From positions 186,001-250,000 of the forward strand of contig OY101121.1 in assembly GCA_956465555.1 (NCBI GenBank): a stretch of DNA of 64,000 nt, read 5' to 3'. Below the pieces are notes generated by a model, which saw only the letters and a list, made by a program, of their open reading frames with translations, was not told where the DNA came from and made no database searches. The translations under genes were made by a program, and so were the position numbers. The stretch is from Nitzschia sp. pyKryTriq1 (lineage: Eukaryota > Bacillariophyta > Bacillariophyceae > Bacillariales > Bacillariaceae). This document shows positions 19,818 to 29,604 of the stretch, one piece after another. Positions within the stretch are counted from its first letter, which is position 1. Every line of letters begins with the position of its first letter.

Positions 19818-22490
19818 CTATAATTCTTCCTTGACAGTTTTTGGTGTAGCCCCCTCGGTGACGTTTTGGATACTGCGTCGATACGATTCCAGGTCGACCT
19901 TCTTGGTTTCATCCTTGGGCTTCTCACCTTTTGGTTTTATGGGAGGCTGCTGCTGCTGCTGCTGCTTTTGAGACGTGAACTGTTTTCCACCACCTGGATA
20001 CCCCCCAGCACCACCCATGGTGGATTGGTGGTGCTGCTCTTGCATCATATTAAGCATCTCGTTGTAGTTCTCATCTTGAGTATACGGATTGACCCCATCT
20101 CCATACAAGGACTGGAAAATATCCAAGGCTTTCCATTGGGTAAATATACTATCTTCAAATTGATAGTTTCGATAGTAGGCCAGGGCCAAATTCACCAGGA
20201 GATCAGCCATGGCGACAGACTTACGATCTTCTGGAGAATTGGAATACTTTTCCACGGCAAGTTCCAAATATCCAATGGCTCGTACTAGGTTCGTCTCGTC
20301 CCCCAACGACAAGTACATTGTCCCCAGTGATGCGAGTAGATCGCCTTCATAACCATCATCTTTTTCATAATAGTATGCAGCATCGCCATGATCAGGACCA
20401 TCGAGTCCATCATTAGAATAGGGACGTCGATTTTGTCCTCCGCTACCACCAGCACCACTGGTACCCAAACGATATTCCTTGAGTGCCTCCAAAGTTTCCG
20501 AAATGGCCATTTCCACGTCGCTTCGATAAGTACCTCCACCATCTCCTCCGTCCTCCCCCATAAACTCATCATCGCCTGGTTCCATCACCATGCTGGTAGT
20601 GACGGGTGCCACTGGAATATTGTATTGAGCATGAAAGTCCATGGCATTTTGGTAGGATTCCTTGGCACACGGATAGTCGCCCAGTTGGACACATGTATCC
20701 GACAAACTCAAATACAGATCGGCAATGGCAGTTTGAGAGTTCTGCTGAGCCTGGATACTATTGGTTGCTGCTGCTGCTGCTGCTGCTTTGGGCAATATCG
20801 AATCGCTTTGAATGGCTAGCGCCTGTTCGTAGTACCGTCGGGCCTCTTGGAGCTTTCCTTCCATGGTAAATGCGGAAGCCGCCTGTTGCAGAGCGGTGGC
20901 ATAGCCCAACTCCCATTCTTGACGATCCTCCTCCTCCTCCTCCTCCCGATGCGGGGATCTCTTTCTTTTTTCATCAGCATCTTCCTCTTCCACCTCCTCC
21001 TCCTCTGCTGCTGCTGCTAATAATAATAATGAGGATTCATAAATTCCAATAGCCGTTTGAAAATGTTCCTGTGCCTGACGAAGAATCGAAAGAGCATGAG
21101 ATGGTGTTGCTCTGTTGTTGTTGTTGTTGTTGTTGCCCATTACCATGGCGGAAATCATGGCCGTTGCCATTGGATCCATGGAATACAAGAGCGCCATGCC
21201 GAGTTTGGTACTGCATTCCGCCAACCTAGCTTCGACTTGCTGCTTTCGCTTTCGCTGTCGCTGCTGTTGCTGATGGGTCCATTCTTCTTGGGTGTTCCTC
21301 CCCTCACCATCACCATCTTCTTCTTGCTGCTGCTGCTGCTGCTGTTCATTCAGTGATAACAATAGAATACTTTGATATATTCGTTGCGATTTTTGATAGG
21401 CTTCGACCGATTGATGAATGTATCTCAAGTCTGGATCCAAATAGTAAGCTTCTCCCAGGTAATAATAGGCCGTAGCCAATACAATATCTTGGTCCAGTAC
21501 ACGTACTAGTAGGTGTAGTCTTCTTTGATCTGTGTTCACCTGTTGTTCCAATACATGAATCGCTTGCCGATAGGCATTTATGGCCAGTTCCACTTGTTCC
21601 ACCCACACATTTTCATCCTCACGGATATGATTTGGTTGATTGGCAGTGGGAAAGTGAGCCGATCCCAATTCCAGATACCAATCGACCCACTCTTTCATCA
21701 ACACAAGCCAAGAATCATAATCATCATTATCATGATGATCCTCATGATCAATATCGTCCATCACACTGCTTTTATCAAATAATAAGACCAAGTCCTTCTT
21801 GGGTGCACGATTCAAGACAGCTTGTACACGTGACCCATGTTGAGAATACGGAGGACGATAGGTCGCAAGACCAATCTCCAAAACCCGTTCTTTGGGTGAT
21901 GATAATGATGATGATGATGATGATGATGACGAGGAGTCTGGATCGGACCATTCTTCTTTTTCCTGGAATTGTTCTGGTGATGTAGTAGTAGCAGTAATAG
22001 TAGCAGTAGTGCTCGCCGCCTTGTTGTTATTGTGTTCGGACTGCTGCTGCTGCTGCAGCTGCTGCTGGTAATGCATGACACCGGAAACAAGGTAGTTGGT
22101 GGGCAAACCTCGTTCATCTGTGACCCGTGTTGGCTCCAGAGGAATGACGGTTCGGATGTGGACGTGGCCGTCGTCGTCGTCGCCGTCGTGATCCTCGCCA
22201 TCCTCCTCCTCGTCCAACCTTGATGCTGCTGGTCGAACAAATCGAAATTGGCACACCACAATGATGTCGGAAGACGAAGAATCACCATCACCATCGCCAT
22301 CGCCATCGTCCTTCTTGCCCTCGTACTGACAATCCAATATACTAATACTGTCCGTGACAATCTCTTCGGATACTTGAACGCTTTTATCATACGCGTATGG
22401 CAACGATGATGAGCCGACAATGTGGAGTGATGGGAGTAATAGGAGCAGCATCAGCGTCAGCATCGGCCACATCAAACCGCCCATCTTCAT
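19818..22490 (-). CDS. Secreted or luminal TPR-repeat protein (890 aa)
   Basis: ATG at 22490 (MKMGGLMWPM) follows an upstream GTG and is preferred; the next Met is two codons on. A signal peptide (LTLMLLLLLPSLHIVGSS) ends near residue 27. Acidic and Gln-rich spacers alternate with helical TPR-like pairs: DIVLATAYYYLGEAYYLDPD, ALSILRQAQEHFQTAIGIYESS, EARRYYEQALAIQ, ADLYLSLSDTCVQLGDYPCAKESY, LGTMYLSLGDETNLVRAIGYLELAVEKY and LLVNLALAYYRNYQFEDSI. TPR arrays bind partner proteins. The end is Lys/Gln rich. The partner and compartment are unknown. Trinucleotide runs (CTG, CCT, GAT) explain most spacers. Confidence 0.75.
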   Translation of the reverse strand: MKMGGLMWPMLTLMLLLLLPSLHIVGSSSLPYAYDKSVQVSEEIVTDSISILDCQYEGKKDDGDGDGDGDSSSSDIIVVCQFRFVRPAASRLDEEEDGEDHDGDDDDGHVHIRTVIPLEPTRVTDERGLPTNYLVSGVMHYQQQLQQQQQSEHNNNKAASTTATITATTTSPEQFQEKEEWSDPDSSSSSSSSSSLSSPKERVLEIGLATYRPPYSQHGSRVQAVLNRAPKKDLVLLFDKSSVMDDIDHEDHHDNDDYDSWLVLMKEWVDWYLELGSAHFPTANQPNHIREDENVWVEQVELAINAYRQAIHVLEQQVNTDQRRLHLLVRVLDQDIVLATAYYYLGEAYYLDPDLRYIHQSVEAYQKSQRIYQSILLLSLNEQQQQQQQEEDGDGEGRNTQEEWTHQQQQRQRKRKQQVEARLAECSTKLGMALLYSMDPMATAMISAMVMGNNNNNNNRATPSHALSILRQAQEHFQTAIGIYESSLLLLAAAAEEEEVEEEDADEKRKRSPHREEEEEEDRQEWELGYATALQQAASAFTMEGKLQEARRYYEQALAIQSDSILPKAAAAAAATNSIQAQQNSQTAIADLYLSLSDTCVQLGDYPCAKESYQNAMDFHAQYNIPVAPVTTSMVMEPGDDEFMGEDGGDGGGTYRSDVEMAISETLEALKEYRLGTSGAGGSGGQNRRPYSNDGLDGPDHGDAAYYYEKDDGYEGDLLASLGTMYLSLGDETNLVRAIGYLELAVEKYSNSPEDRKSVAMADLLVNLALAYYRNYQFEDSIFTQWKALDIFQSLYGDGVNPYTQDENYNEMLNMMQEQHHQSTMGGAGGYPGGGKQFTSQKQQQQQQPPIKPKGEKPKDETKKVDLESYRRSIQNVTEGATPKTVKEEL

Positions 22491-22941
22491 GTTGCTCGAG
22501 AATTTCACTTCTTGTACTTGTATTCCAGAAAGTGTCTATATATTCTATTAGGGTGTTGCTGGATGCGTTATCTGAGGATGCAGAGAGTACTAGTAGTAGG
22601 AGCAAGGAGTGTGAATGAGTCGACAATAGATGAAGAGAGAGAGAGAGGCATTTCCGAAAGAAAAAAAACGACCCAAAAAAATAAAGCAGTCACACCAAAA
22701 TAATAGGCGGCGGGGATGACGCTCTTGAGGCTTCAACGCTCAACCCCGATTTGGGGCAAAACAACCCCCTTATTTTGAGAGAAAAGTACTGTGTTATTAG
22801 CTTGACGATGAGACGATGACTACTACAGTACCACAAAAACTCAACCACTACTGCGTACTACTACTACCACTACTAAGTACTAGTCTACGGGTACATAGTT
22901 GGTATCATTCATTATTAGTATTGTTGTTGTTATTGTTGTTG
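22491..22941. other. Intergenic spacer between two minus-strand genes
   Basis: About 450 bp with an (AGAG)n tract near 22635-22650 and TACTAC repeats near 22855-22880. No open frame of note. It must contain the TPR gene promoter and the 3' end of the next gene. Confidence 0.4.
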
Positions 22942-24468
22942 TTATTGTTGAACTTGTGCTTGCACTTGTTCTTGTACTTGTGCTTGTACTTGTACTTGAA
23001 GTGCCGACCAAGTACGATTGGGTCGAATGCGTCGTCGTCCCGTAATATTTTGGAGGACCAGATCGGAGGGCAAATCCAACAATTGTTGAAAGAATTCCTT
23101 TTGGATCCGATCGGGAATCACACTGGCATGTTGAGTATTCTTGATATGCATCAGGGTTGGATAATGTTGTTGAGGATGATGAGGATGATTTTGATAATCA
23201 TGATCATCATGATCATCAGGAACGCTCTTCATCCTCTTTTTCGTCTTTGTCTTGCCTGCTCCATTTGGTTCTTTTCCTACTAGCAGTTGACTCATTCCCT
23301 TGACGGTAAGGAATTCGAGATGGGGTTCCTGGGGCATTCGAATCAATCTACAATTTGTAGTCCCTTGTCGTTGCTGTTGCTGCTGCTGTTGTTGCTGCTG
23401 CTGTTGTTGTTCTTCCCACATGAGTGTTAACGATGGCTGATCTTTGTGTTCCTTGGGATTGGCATCCATATGATGTCGCCATCGTTGTAGACAACCTCCC
23501 TTTTGGACGAGGAATTGACCTCCTTGTAACGGGCTAATGTTACCACCAAACAGTACCATGACGTCGGCTCCTTGGTGGTTGTTGTTACCGGTATTGTTGG
23601 TGCTGTTGTTCTGGCTTGCTGCTGCTGCTGGCAAAAGATATTGTTGCTCTACATGATGGAACCAAGGCAGTAGAGGCTGTCCCACGACAATGTCAATATC
23701 CAAATAGTAGACATATTGAACGGAATGCATCAGACGCGAGTCTCGTTGCAGGTAGTCCAAAAGATACGTCTTGAAGCGTTTGTAGGGCAAATCTCGATGC
23801 AGCTCCCAATTCCAATCGGATCGAAGGGGCTGCATTACCACCAAATTCGAGTCCTGGCTCGTCAACGACTCATAGCGTTCCACGGGCGAGTCGGTCAACA
23901 GGAGGATCGGATCGAGAAACTGCCCTCGTTTGCGAATCGAAATAATACATCGTTCCACCAGAGTGGATTCGGCAGCGGAAGGTCCCATGCTCAGCAATGC
24001 AATCGCTCGTAATGGTGCTGGTAGTACTGCTGGCGGAAGATGATGATGATGATGATGATTCTTCTTCAGAGGTGATGCTGATGATGATAATGATGGTGGT
24101 GGTGGTATCAGTGGATATCGCCAGACGGAATGAAACGCCACTTCTTCCATCCCACGAACAGTGTGATTATTTTGATGTTGATTTTGGAGTGGCTCCGCAT
24201 CGTTAATAGTATGATGTTGCCGTGGCGGTGGTTGTTGTTGCTGTTGTTGCTGCTGATGTTGTTGCTGTTGTTCCTCATCCTGCGGCCAAATAATAATCCC
24301 TTCTGTTCCGACGACTCGAAGATTGTTCCACAGAGAAAACAGGCAAAGAAGGCCCAGAGCGACCAAAACTCTGCGGCTAATACTGCTGGAAGGCGAGGAG
24401 TAAGAATAATAGGGCGAGCGAAGAAAGAGGAAGAGTCCTCGCCGCCCTCCTCCTCCTCCTCGACGCAT
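22942..24468 (-). CDS. Golgi-type glycosyltransferase-like protein (508 aa)
   Basis: The frame opens at ATG 24609, but ATG 24468 (MRRGGGGGRRG) gives a normal type II start: basic tail, then an anchor (VLVALGLLCLFSLW) at about residue 31-45. The likely catalytic part contains RAIALLSMGPSAAESTLVERCIISIRKRG-like strands, PILLLTDSPVERY, RFKTYLLDYL and YVYYLDIDIVVGQPL, where DID is a DxD metal site; later there are VMVLFGGNISPLQGGQF and a HLEFLTVKGM segment. This pattern suits a GT-A fold enzyme. I cannot name the family with certainty. Long Gln, His and Asn runs come from CAA/CAC repeats. It lies next to GT17 copy 1 and the TPR gene, so glycan genes cluster here. Confidence 0.65.
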   Translation of the reverse strand: MRRGGGGGRRGLFLFLRSPYYSYSSPSSSISRRVLVALGLLCLFSLWNNLRVVGTEGIIIWPQDEEQQQQHQQQQQQQQPPPRQHHTINDAEPLQNQHQNNHTVRGMEEVAFHSVWRYPLIPPPPSLSSSASPLKKNHHHHHHLPPAVLPAPLRAIALLSMGPSAAESTLVERCIISIRKRGQFLDPILLLTDSPVERYESLTSQDSNLVVMQPLRSDWNWELHRDLPYKRFKTYLLDYLQRDSRLMHSVQYVYYLDIDIVVGQPLLPWFHHVEQQYLLPAAAASQNNSTNNTGNNNHQGADVMVLFGGNISPLQGGQFLVQKGGCLQRWRHHMDANPKEHKDQPSLTLMWEEQQQQQQQQQQQQQRQGTTNCRLIRMPQEPHLEFLTVKGMSQLLVGKEPNGAGKTKTKKRMKSVPDDHDDHDYQNHPHHPQQHYPTLMHIKNTQHASVIPDRIQKEFFQQLLDLPSDLVLQNITGRRRIRPNRTWSALQVQVQAQVQEQVQAQVQQ

Positions 24469-25830
24469 TTTTGTATTTACAATATTACGAGTATGGGGGA
24501 CTGATGGTAATAATATGGATGATGGGTTCAACATCGCATCATCGCATGCTGGATATACAACATACATAGCTTTACACGACAAAATGAATGTGCGCGAAAA
24601 CCCCCCCATTTGCCGCCCGCATTCCCGCCCTTCTACTTAACGAAACATTTTAAATCTTCTTTCACGGGGCGGAACCCTCCGCGGACCACCCCGTGTCGCA
24701 AAAAATGTCTCAACGGTACTCAAATTCCAAACTTTACTAGTCATTCGCGCACTTTTGCACAAATCCCCCCCCCATTCGCGCCCCCATACGACACGAAGGG
24801 GACAACATGCAATTAACACCACTTTAGAAAGAAATCCAACTTCTCGCACCGCATTCGCGCCCCCGCATTCGTTCACCAGAGACGCTACCTCGAAGCTCGC
24901 ACCGCACTCTCAACCATCATTCTCTCCTCACATCCTCCTCCTCCATTCTCGCTCTTCCCCTCCACGCCAGCCTGCTCCCGAGTCGGCACCGCTCCTGTCC
25001 CACCACCACCTCAGTCACTAATAATACGCCATCTTCAATCCCAGATTTAACTGTTTTCAAACGCTCCGATCGCTGAATAATATTTCTTGATTGCTATTAA
25101 ATTAGTATATATTATTTCCGCCGGACGTGTAACAGTTGTAGAGCCAGCCCGTCAATGATGAAGCGATGCGACGACGATTCATTCACACAACAAGTATTAC
25201 CGTTCACACAACAAGTATTACCGGCACCTCTACCGACACATCAACCGGCCCACATCACAAAAGCACGCACAATGGGCCGAAACGCAAACCCACCAAACTT
25301 CAGACCCACATAACACACATCCGATTATTTCTCCAAAGCCAACCATGTACATCCCTCATCGTCAAACATCCACCATTCTCGGACGCTTGATTCTCTTAGG
25401 ACGAACCCAATCTTTTCCAGCGTCCTCCTGTAACTTCTTCTTCCTACAATCATCGCATATCGACAAGTAGCAAACCTTCTCGTGCTCTTGCAGAGTACCA
25501 TCCTCCTCCTTCCTTTTATTTTCGAACCCCTCATGGCAATAATGTGCCTTCTTGTCCAATATCTTACGACATACGACGCAGTCCTTCACGATTCCGAAGT
25601 ATCTCTCACTCCCCCCGTACGAAGCCCTCCAAGTCTTACTGCACTCCCGCAGCTGACCAGCCACCGTCCGGTGGCAACACGGCCAATTCTAACGAACACC
25701 CATGTCGTGAACTGGATTCGCGATGTACAGAAACAGTCCCAAATCGAGATCCAATCGGATGAGTCTGCAATTCAATCGGACGGTAGTCTTGGAAGCGACG
25801 TTCCAGCGGAAACTATTGTTTACTATACAT
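24469..25830. other. C-rich spacer with a possible zinc-binding frame
   Basis: From 24600 to 25020 the plus strand is rich in CGCCCCC and CATTCGCG words, partly repeated (24769-24788 and 24850-24869). A direct repeat TTCACACAACAAGTATTACCG occurs twice at about 25180-25222. On the minus strand 25362-25664 is open for 100 codons with CVVC, HYCHEG and CDDC patterns that could bind zinc, but it has no ATG start (GTG). It may be a piece of a mobile element. Confidence 0.35.
25362..25664 (-). pseudogene. Cys-rich fragment, possibly from a mobile element
   Basis: One hundred codons with paired cysteines (DCVVCRK, AHYCHEGFEN, SICDDCRKKK) and a basic end (RPKRIKRPRM). It resembles a small treble-clef zinc domain. 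No start codon, no extension and no family match from reading. Confidence 0.25.
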
Positions 25831-26299
25831 GAAGAATGAACAATACAATCCAACGATTGTGATTCCCTAAACGGAGTGAAAGACTACCATAACAGGAAAG
25901 GATGTGGGATAGAGATATAGACAGTTGGGAGCGAATATTAGTATCTTCATCGCGGAAGATATGATTAATTGGATTCGGTAGTTCCAAGACTGACCGGCGA
26001 GAGCAAAGATCCAATTCCAACAAACGGAGTTATCAAAGGTAGAATAACATTGTCATAATCTCGAGTTTGAGACGAAAGTTTACTTTACTTTACTTTACTT
26101 GAGAGAGGTTCGTGCATCGGAAGATCAGACGAACTACTAGCAATACTACACGACACGGGACTGAAGAAGTAGTCCCACGAGTCATCAGTCAGCTGACGAA
26201 GAACAGACTACGGAGATTTCAACACGCTTGCGCAAGCGACTGATTGAAATACTCACATAATCAGAAGGCCGAGCGCGAGATTTGCAAAAAGAAAGAACA

Positions 26300-26569
26300 A
26301 TGAGCGACGCGAAGGAAGACGTAGAGAGCTCTTATATGAAGGTGCAACACTTTGACGGAAAAGATCCAAAACAGTTTAGAGAGTGGAAACTGAAGTCCCT
26401 CGCCTATGCAAGGAGGAAGAAGTTCGCGGAAGCGTTCACTAACGATTACTCTGGCACCACTGATGAAGAAGAAAGAAAGAAAAGAGACTACGCCATTGCA
26501 GAGGACATGGTCGACCTTTCAGGAACCGACGCGAACAACCAAGGCGACGAGATGAGGCTGGATTTCTAG
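26300..26569 (+). pseudogene. Truncated Copia-like gag fragment (89 aa)
   Basis: ATG at 26300. The protein runs MSDAKEDVESSYMKVQHFDG then KDPKQFREWKLKSLAYARRKK, the pattern of an N-terminal retroelement gag, and stops at 26569 after a FLDL-less acidic segment. It differs clearly from the gag piece at 2430-2789, so it belongs to another element family. It is followed at once by the first of two 194-bp repeats. Confidence 0.5.
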
Positions 26570-26577
26570 TTCAATGG

Positions 26578-26771
26578 CCGCCCGCCATCCCTTCACACCT
26601 TGACAAGGACGAGGCAAGGAGATGTACCCAAGGGTATCCCCGAGAGAGGACGATCTTGCTACGCAGATCGAAATCGATCAGGGGCATAGGCCAACGAATT
26701 ATTTCACCAACACTACTATAACATCGGTCTACAGTGTCCGAGGAGTTGAGGGTTTGTTGGCGCCTGCGCCA
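26578..26771 (+). repeat. 194-bp direct repeat, copy 1
   Basis: Runs from CCGCCCGCCATCCC to TTGGCGCCTGCGCCA; it matches 26934-27127 base by base at an offset of 356. Confidence 0.85.
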
Positions 26772-26933
26772 TGGCTACCCCCAACGAACGAAGGACAGAC
26801 AAGAAGTCGAACGAACACCCAAACCTGAAACCGATACCAAGAGAGACGACCGATGGATCTCATAAGATCATCGAGTCAACTTCGGTATCGCAACTCCCAA
26901 CTTCGGATTTCTAGATTAATTAGCTTTAAAAAC

Positions 26934-27127
26934 CCGCCCGCCATCCCTTCACACCTTGACAAGGACGAGGCAAGGAGATGTACCCAAGGGTATCCCCGAG
27001 AGAGGACGATCTTGCTACGCAGATCGAAATCGATCAGGGGCATAGGCCAACGAATTATTTCACCAACACTACTATAACATCGGTCTACAGTGTCCGAGGA
27101 GTTGAGGGTTTGTTGGCGCCTGCGCCA
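26934..27127 (+). repeat. 194-bp direct repeat, copy 2
   Basis: Second copy of 26578-26771, separated from the first by 162 bp. A GGATTTCTAG word precedes both copies at similar but not equal distance. Function unknown; probably debris of the same element as the gag fragment. Confidence 0.85.
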
Positions 27128-27503
27128 GAGGAAGTAGTCATTGTGACTTAATTATCGGGTGCGGGAAACTTCATGCCTGCAGAACCGTGACAACCGGGGT
27201 GCATGTACTCGTAGTAGATACAGAGTAGCTGATGCAATAACTTTTCAATATTGAAAGTGGCTTCCACTTTTCTCATGACGAGATCAGAGCGAATGAATGA
27301 ATCGAGAGATGTCGCGAGGTCGACACCTTACCTACTACAGTCAGTATAATACCGATGTTATGTGGTTTCCGCTCGGAGTTCAAAGTTGAGGATCCTCTTT
27401 TGGGAGCTAGTCGGGTTGGTCCACTGTAGAAAAGTCGCTCGACTGTTCTTGATGCAAGACTACTACCTGTACCTGTACTCGTAGCTACTAGACTACTACT
27501 GCC
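27128..27503. other. Spacer after GT17 copy 2
   Basis: About 375 bp with no open frame of note. It contains two TGTACTCGTAG words (27205 and 27475). Confidence 0.4.
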
Positions 27504-29117
27504 TCATCCTGTCGCATTATTTATTTCTGAAGGTGGGTGCAGTAGCTCATCGGCCGCCAATTCGTCTTGAAATTCGTGATGCCGCAACGCGACATAGTTG
27601 GGTACCTTTTGAAATGCCACGGGAGTAGCATACAGTGGATGGAGCACATCCCAGTCGGATGGTTTTGGTTGACGCCATTTGCTAGCGGTAGTGTTCGGCT
27701 GACTCTGACCATTCAAACACGTCACCATGAAACCCACGTCATTAGGCTGAATGGTGCTCAAAGGCACTTCCATGGCGGCTTTTTTTCGATGCCCATAGGT
27801 GAAATATTTGTTTCTCAAGGTGGAAAGAGAATCAAAAAAGTTGTGAAAATGATAACCAGTCGGAATCGCATTCGGTATACCCTGACTTGTAGTTCCCAAT
27901 ACTTCTCGTTGAGCCCCCAACATACGCATATCAGTGGCATCCCACAAGGGGCCCAGGGGAATCGTTGTATTCGTACCATTCGATTCCCACGAAACGTGTC
28001 TAACATGTCGTTTTTTCCATGTGACGACTCGTTGGTAGGCTGCCGATTTGATCGTACGATCACTCACGTCTCGCAGCGTATCATTTCCAATACCTTGAAT
28101 GCAAGCTCCAATTACGAATTCTGGATGAAACCATTTCCTTGGTACTTGCATACATTTGGGACTCCCTTCAAAGACGATACACGATGCTGAAATCTTGGGC
28201 GACACGCAATCATGCGGTCGGTCGGGTGGGAGGGATGACTTAGTTTTTCCTCTGCTTTTTGCGGCTGGGGAAAATGCCGGAACGTTGCAGACTTGGAGAG
28301 CCAGTAAAAAGTCTCGAGTGGCAACCTCATCAGTATCTGAGAGGAATCCAACGTCATCCTCGGTCATTCCATTCTCTTTCCATCGTCTAAAGATATAATT
28401 GCGCTGATCATTCTCTCGTGCCAGTTCCATTTTGTGATACACCTTGGAAGAATTCTCGTCATCCCAAAAATAGTCGACATGCACCCTCGTGGTATTTCCC
28501 CAGAGTAATGGACTTGTCAAGAGTGCTTTGCGGGTCGAGCCAGGAGGATATCGTAGGGAGCGAGGAAACAAGCTTTGTGTCGTGTTACTTTCCACAAAAG
28601 CGATCGTATCAAACAACCCATAATACTCCATACTGGCCAGACCCAAGACGTGCCAACTATCATCTGCAATGAGACTTCCCCAGAAAATGCGTCGCCGCTT
28701 CAAGGGGGAGGATAATGTAAATCCATACCGTTTACACCGAGCCTTGTTTTCCTCTTTTTCGTCATCAAAGTGCTGATCCTGTGGCTGTGGCATGTCCTCT
28801 TCTCTGCGGCCCGTGGCTGCTCCCAACAAGAGCCGTAATGATTCCGTCATACCATCCAGCTGTTCGACTTGGTGCACAAAGTCAGTCCGTGATGTACTGT
28901 TCGACGCGGTACCGGTCCCAGCGGTCGGGTTGTTGGGCGGTCGCGATACTTTTATGTGTTCGATGGGTCGAGCCGCTTCTTCTTCCAAACGTGTCATAAA
29001 CTCGACCTGACCATGCACTTGAATCATCCAATTCCACGTTTGAATCAACAAAGGAACGGGAAGCATGATCAAAAGAAAGAAGCTTCGATGGAGGAGGAGT
29101 CCCCGGAACGCTGCCAT
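27504..29117 (-). CDS. GT17-family glycosyltransferase, copy 2 (537 aa)
   Basis: ATG 29117 (MAAFRGLLLH), anchor LLIMLPVPLLIQTW at about 15-29, a short stem, then a catalytic region almost the same as copy 1 (RCKRYGFTLSSPLKRRRIFW, ARENDQRNYIF, VGFLSDTDEV). It lacks most of the low-complexity stem of copy 1, which explains the 113-residue difference. The near identity points to a recent duplication, yet the copies lie 8 kb apart and in opposite directions with retroelement debris in between. It is head-to-head with copy 3. Confidence 0.85.
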   Translation of the reverse strand: MAAFRGLLLHRSFFLLIMLPVPLLIQTWNWMIQVHGQVEFMTRLEEEAARPIEHIKVSRPPNNPTAGTGTASNSTSRTDFVHQVEQLDGMTESLRLLLGAATGRREEDMPQPQDQHFDDEKEENKARCKRYGFTLSSPLKRRRIFWGSLIADDSWHVLGLASMEYYGLFDTIAFVESNTTQSLFPRSLRYPPGSTRKALLTSPLLWGNTTRVHVDYFWDDENSSKVYHKMELARENDQRNYIFRRWKENGMTEDDVGFLSDTDEVATRDFLLALQVCNVPAFSPAAKSRGKTKSSLPPDRPHDCVSPKISASCIVFEGSPKCMQVPRKWFHPEFVIGACIQGIGNDTLRDVSDRTIKSAAYQRVVTWKKRHVRHVSWESNGTNTTIPLGPLWDATDMRMLGAQREVLGTTSQGIPNAIPTGYHFHNFFDSLSTLRNKYFTYGHRKKAAMEVPLSTIQPNDVGFMVTCLNGQSQPNTTASKWRQPKPSDWDVLHPLYATPVAFQKVPNYVALRHHEFQDELAADELLHPPSEINNATG

Positions 29118-29604
29118 GATGTGTGTGTGTGTGTGTGTGTCGTCAAGTCAAGTCAAGTCAAGTCTTTTGCTCTCCCTCGCTGCTCCTGAGATCGGGCCGA
29201 TTTTCCTTATTGGGAGGGCGAGTGAAAGACAGAGATGTGATGTTGCGAAGCAAAAAGCAAAGCAAATGATCCTGAAATACCCCAGTTTACGCGGGTATAT
29301 AGCCGTACTGTAGCCCTACAATGCGATGGGGGTCCACGTGCGATCTAAAAAAATGGGGCATCCGAATGCCGGTCGGATCTAGCGCGCGCCGGGCTTTTGT
29401 CCTGCCGTAAGATGCACGTACATTCCAGTACATGTCGCCGGCCGGGCGCGAAAGATACATAAAACGGCCATTTTTTCTTCATTCGCCGCAAAAATAAAAA
29501 AATAAATCGCGGATGACATGATGATCATGGATTCATTTCTTTATTATTATTTGTTTCCTCCTTTCATTCTCCAATAATAATTGCAAACAAAGACAACTAA
29601 CAGC
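29118..29604. promoter_or_regulatory. Divergent promoter region of GT17 copies 2 and 3
   Basis: 487 bp between start codons. Next to copy 2 lie a (TG)10 tract (29120-29140) and (TCAAG)4 (29141-29163), both in its presumed 5' leader. A CATTCGCCGCAAAAATAAAA word at 29484-29503 resembles CATTCGCCGCATAATAAAAC at 3551-3570. Confidence 0.45.

Noticed and set aside
22942-24609. Longer start (ATG 24609) for the glycosyltransferase-like gene
   Set aside because: The extra 47 residues come before a basic tail and anchor and contain no known signal; ATG 24468 fits type II topology better.
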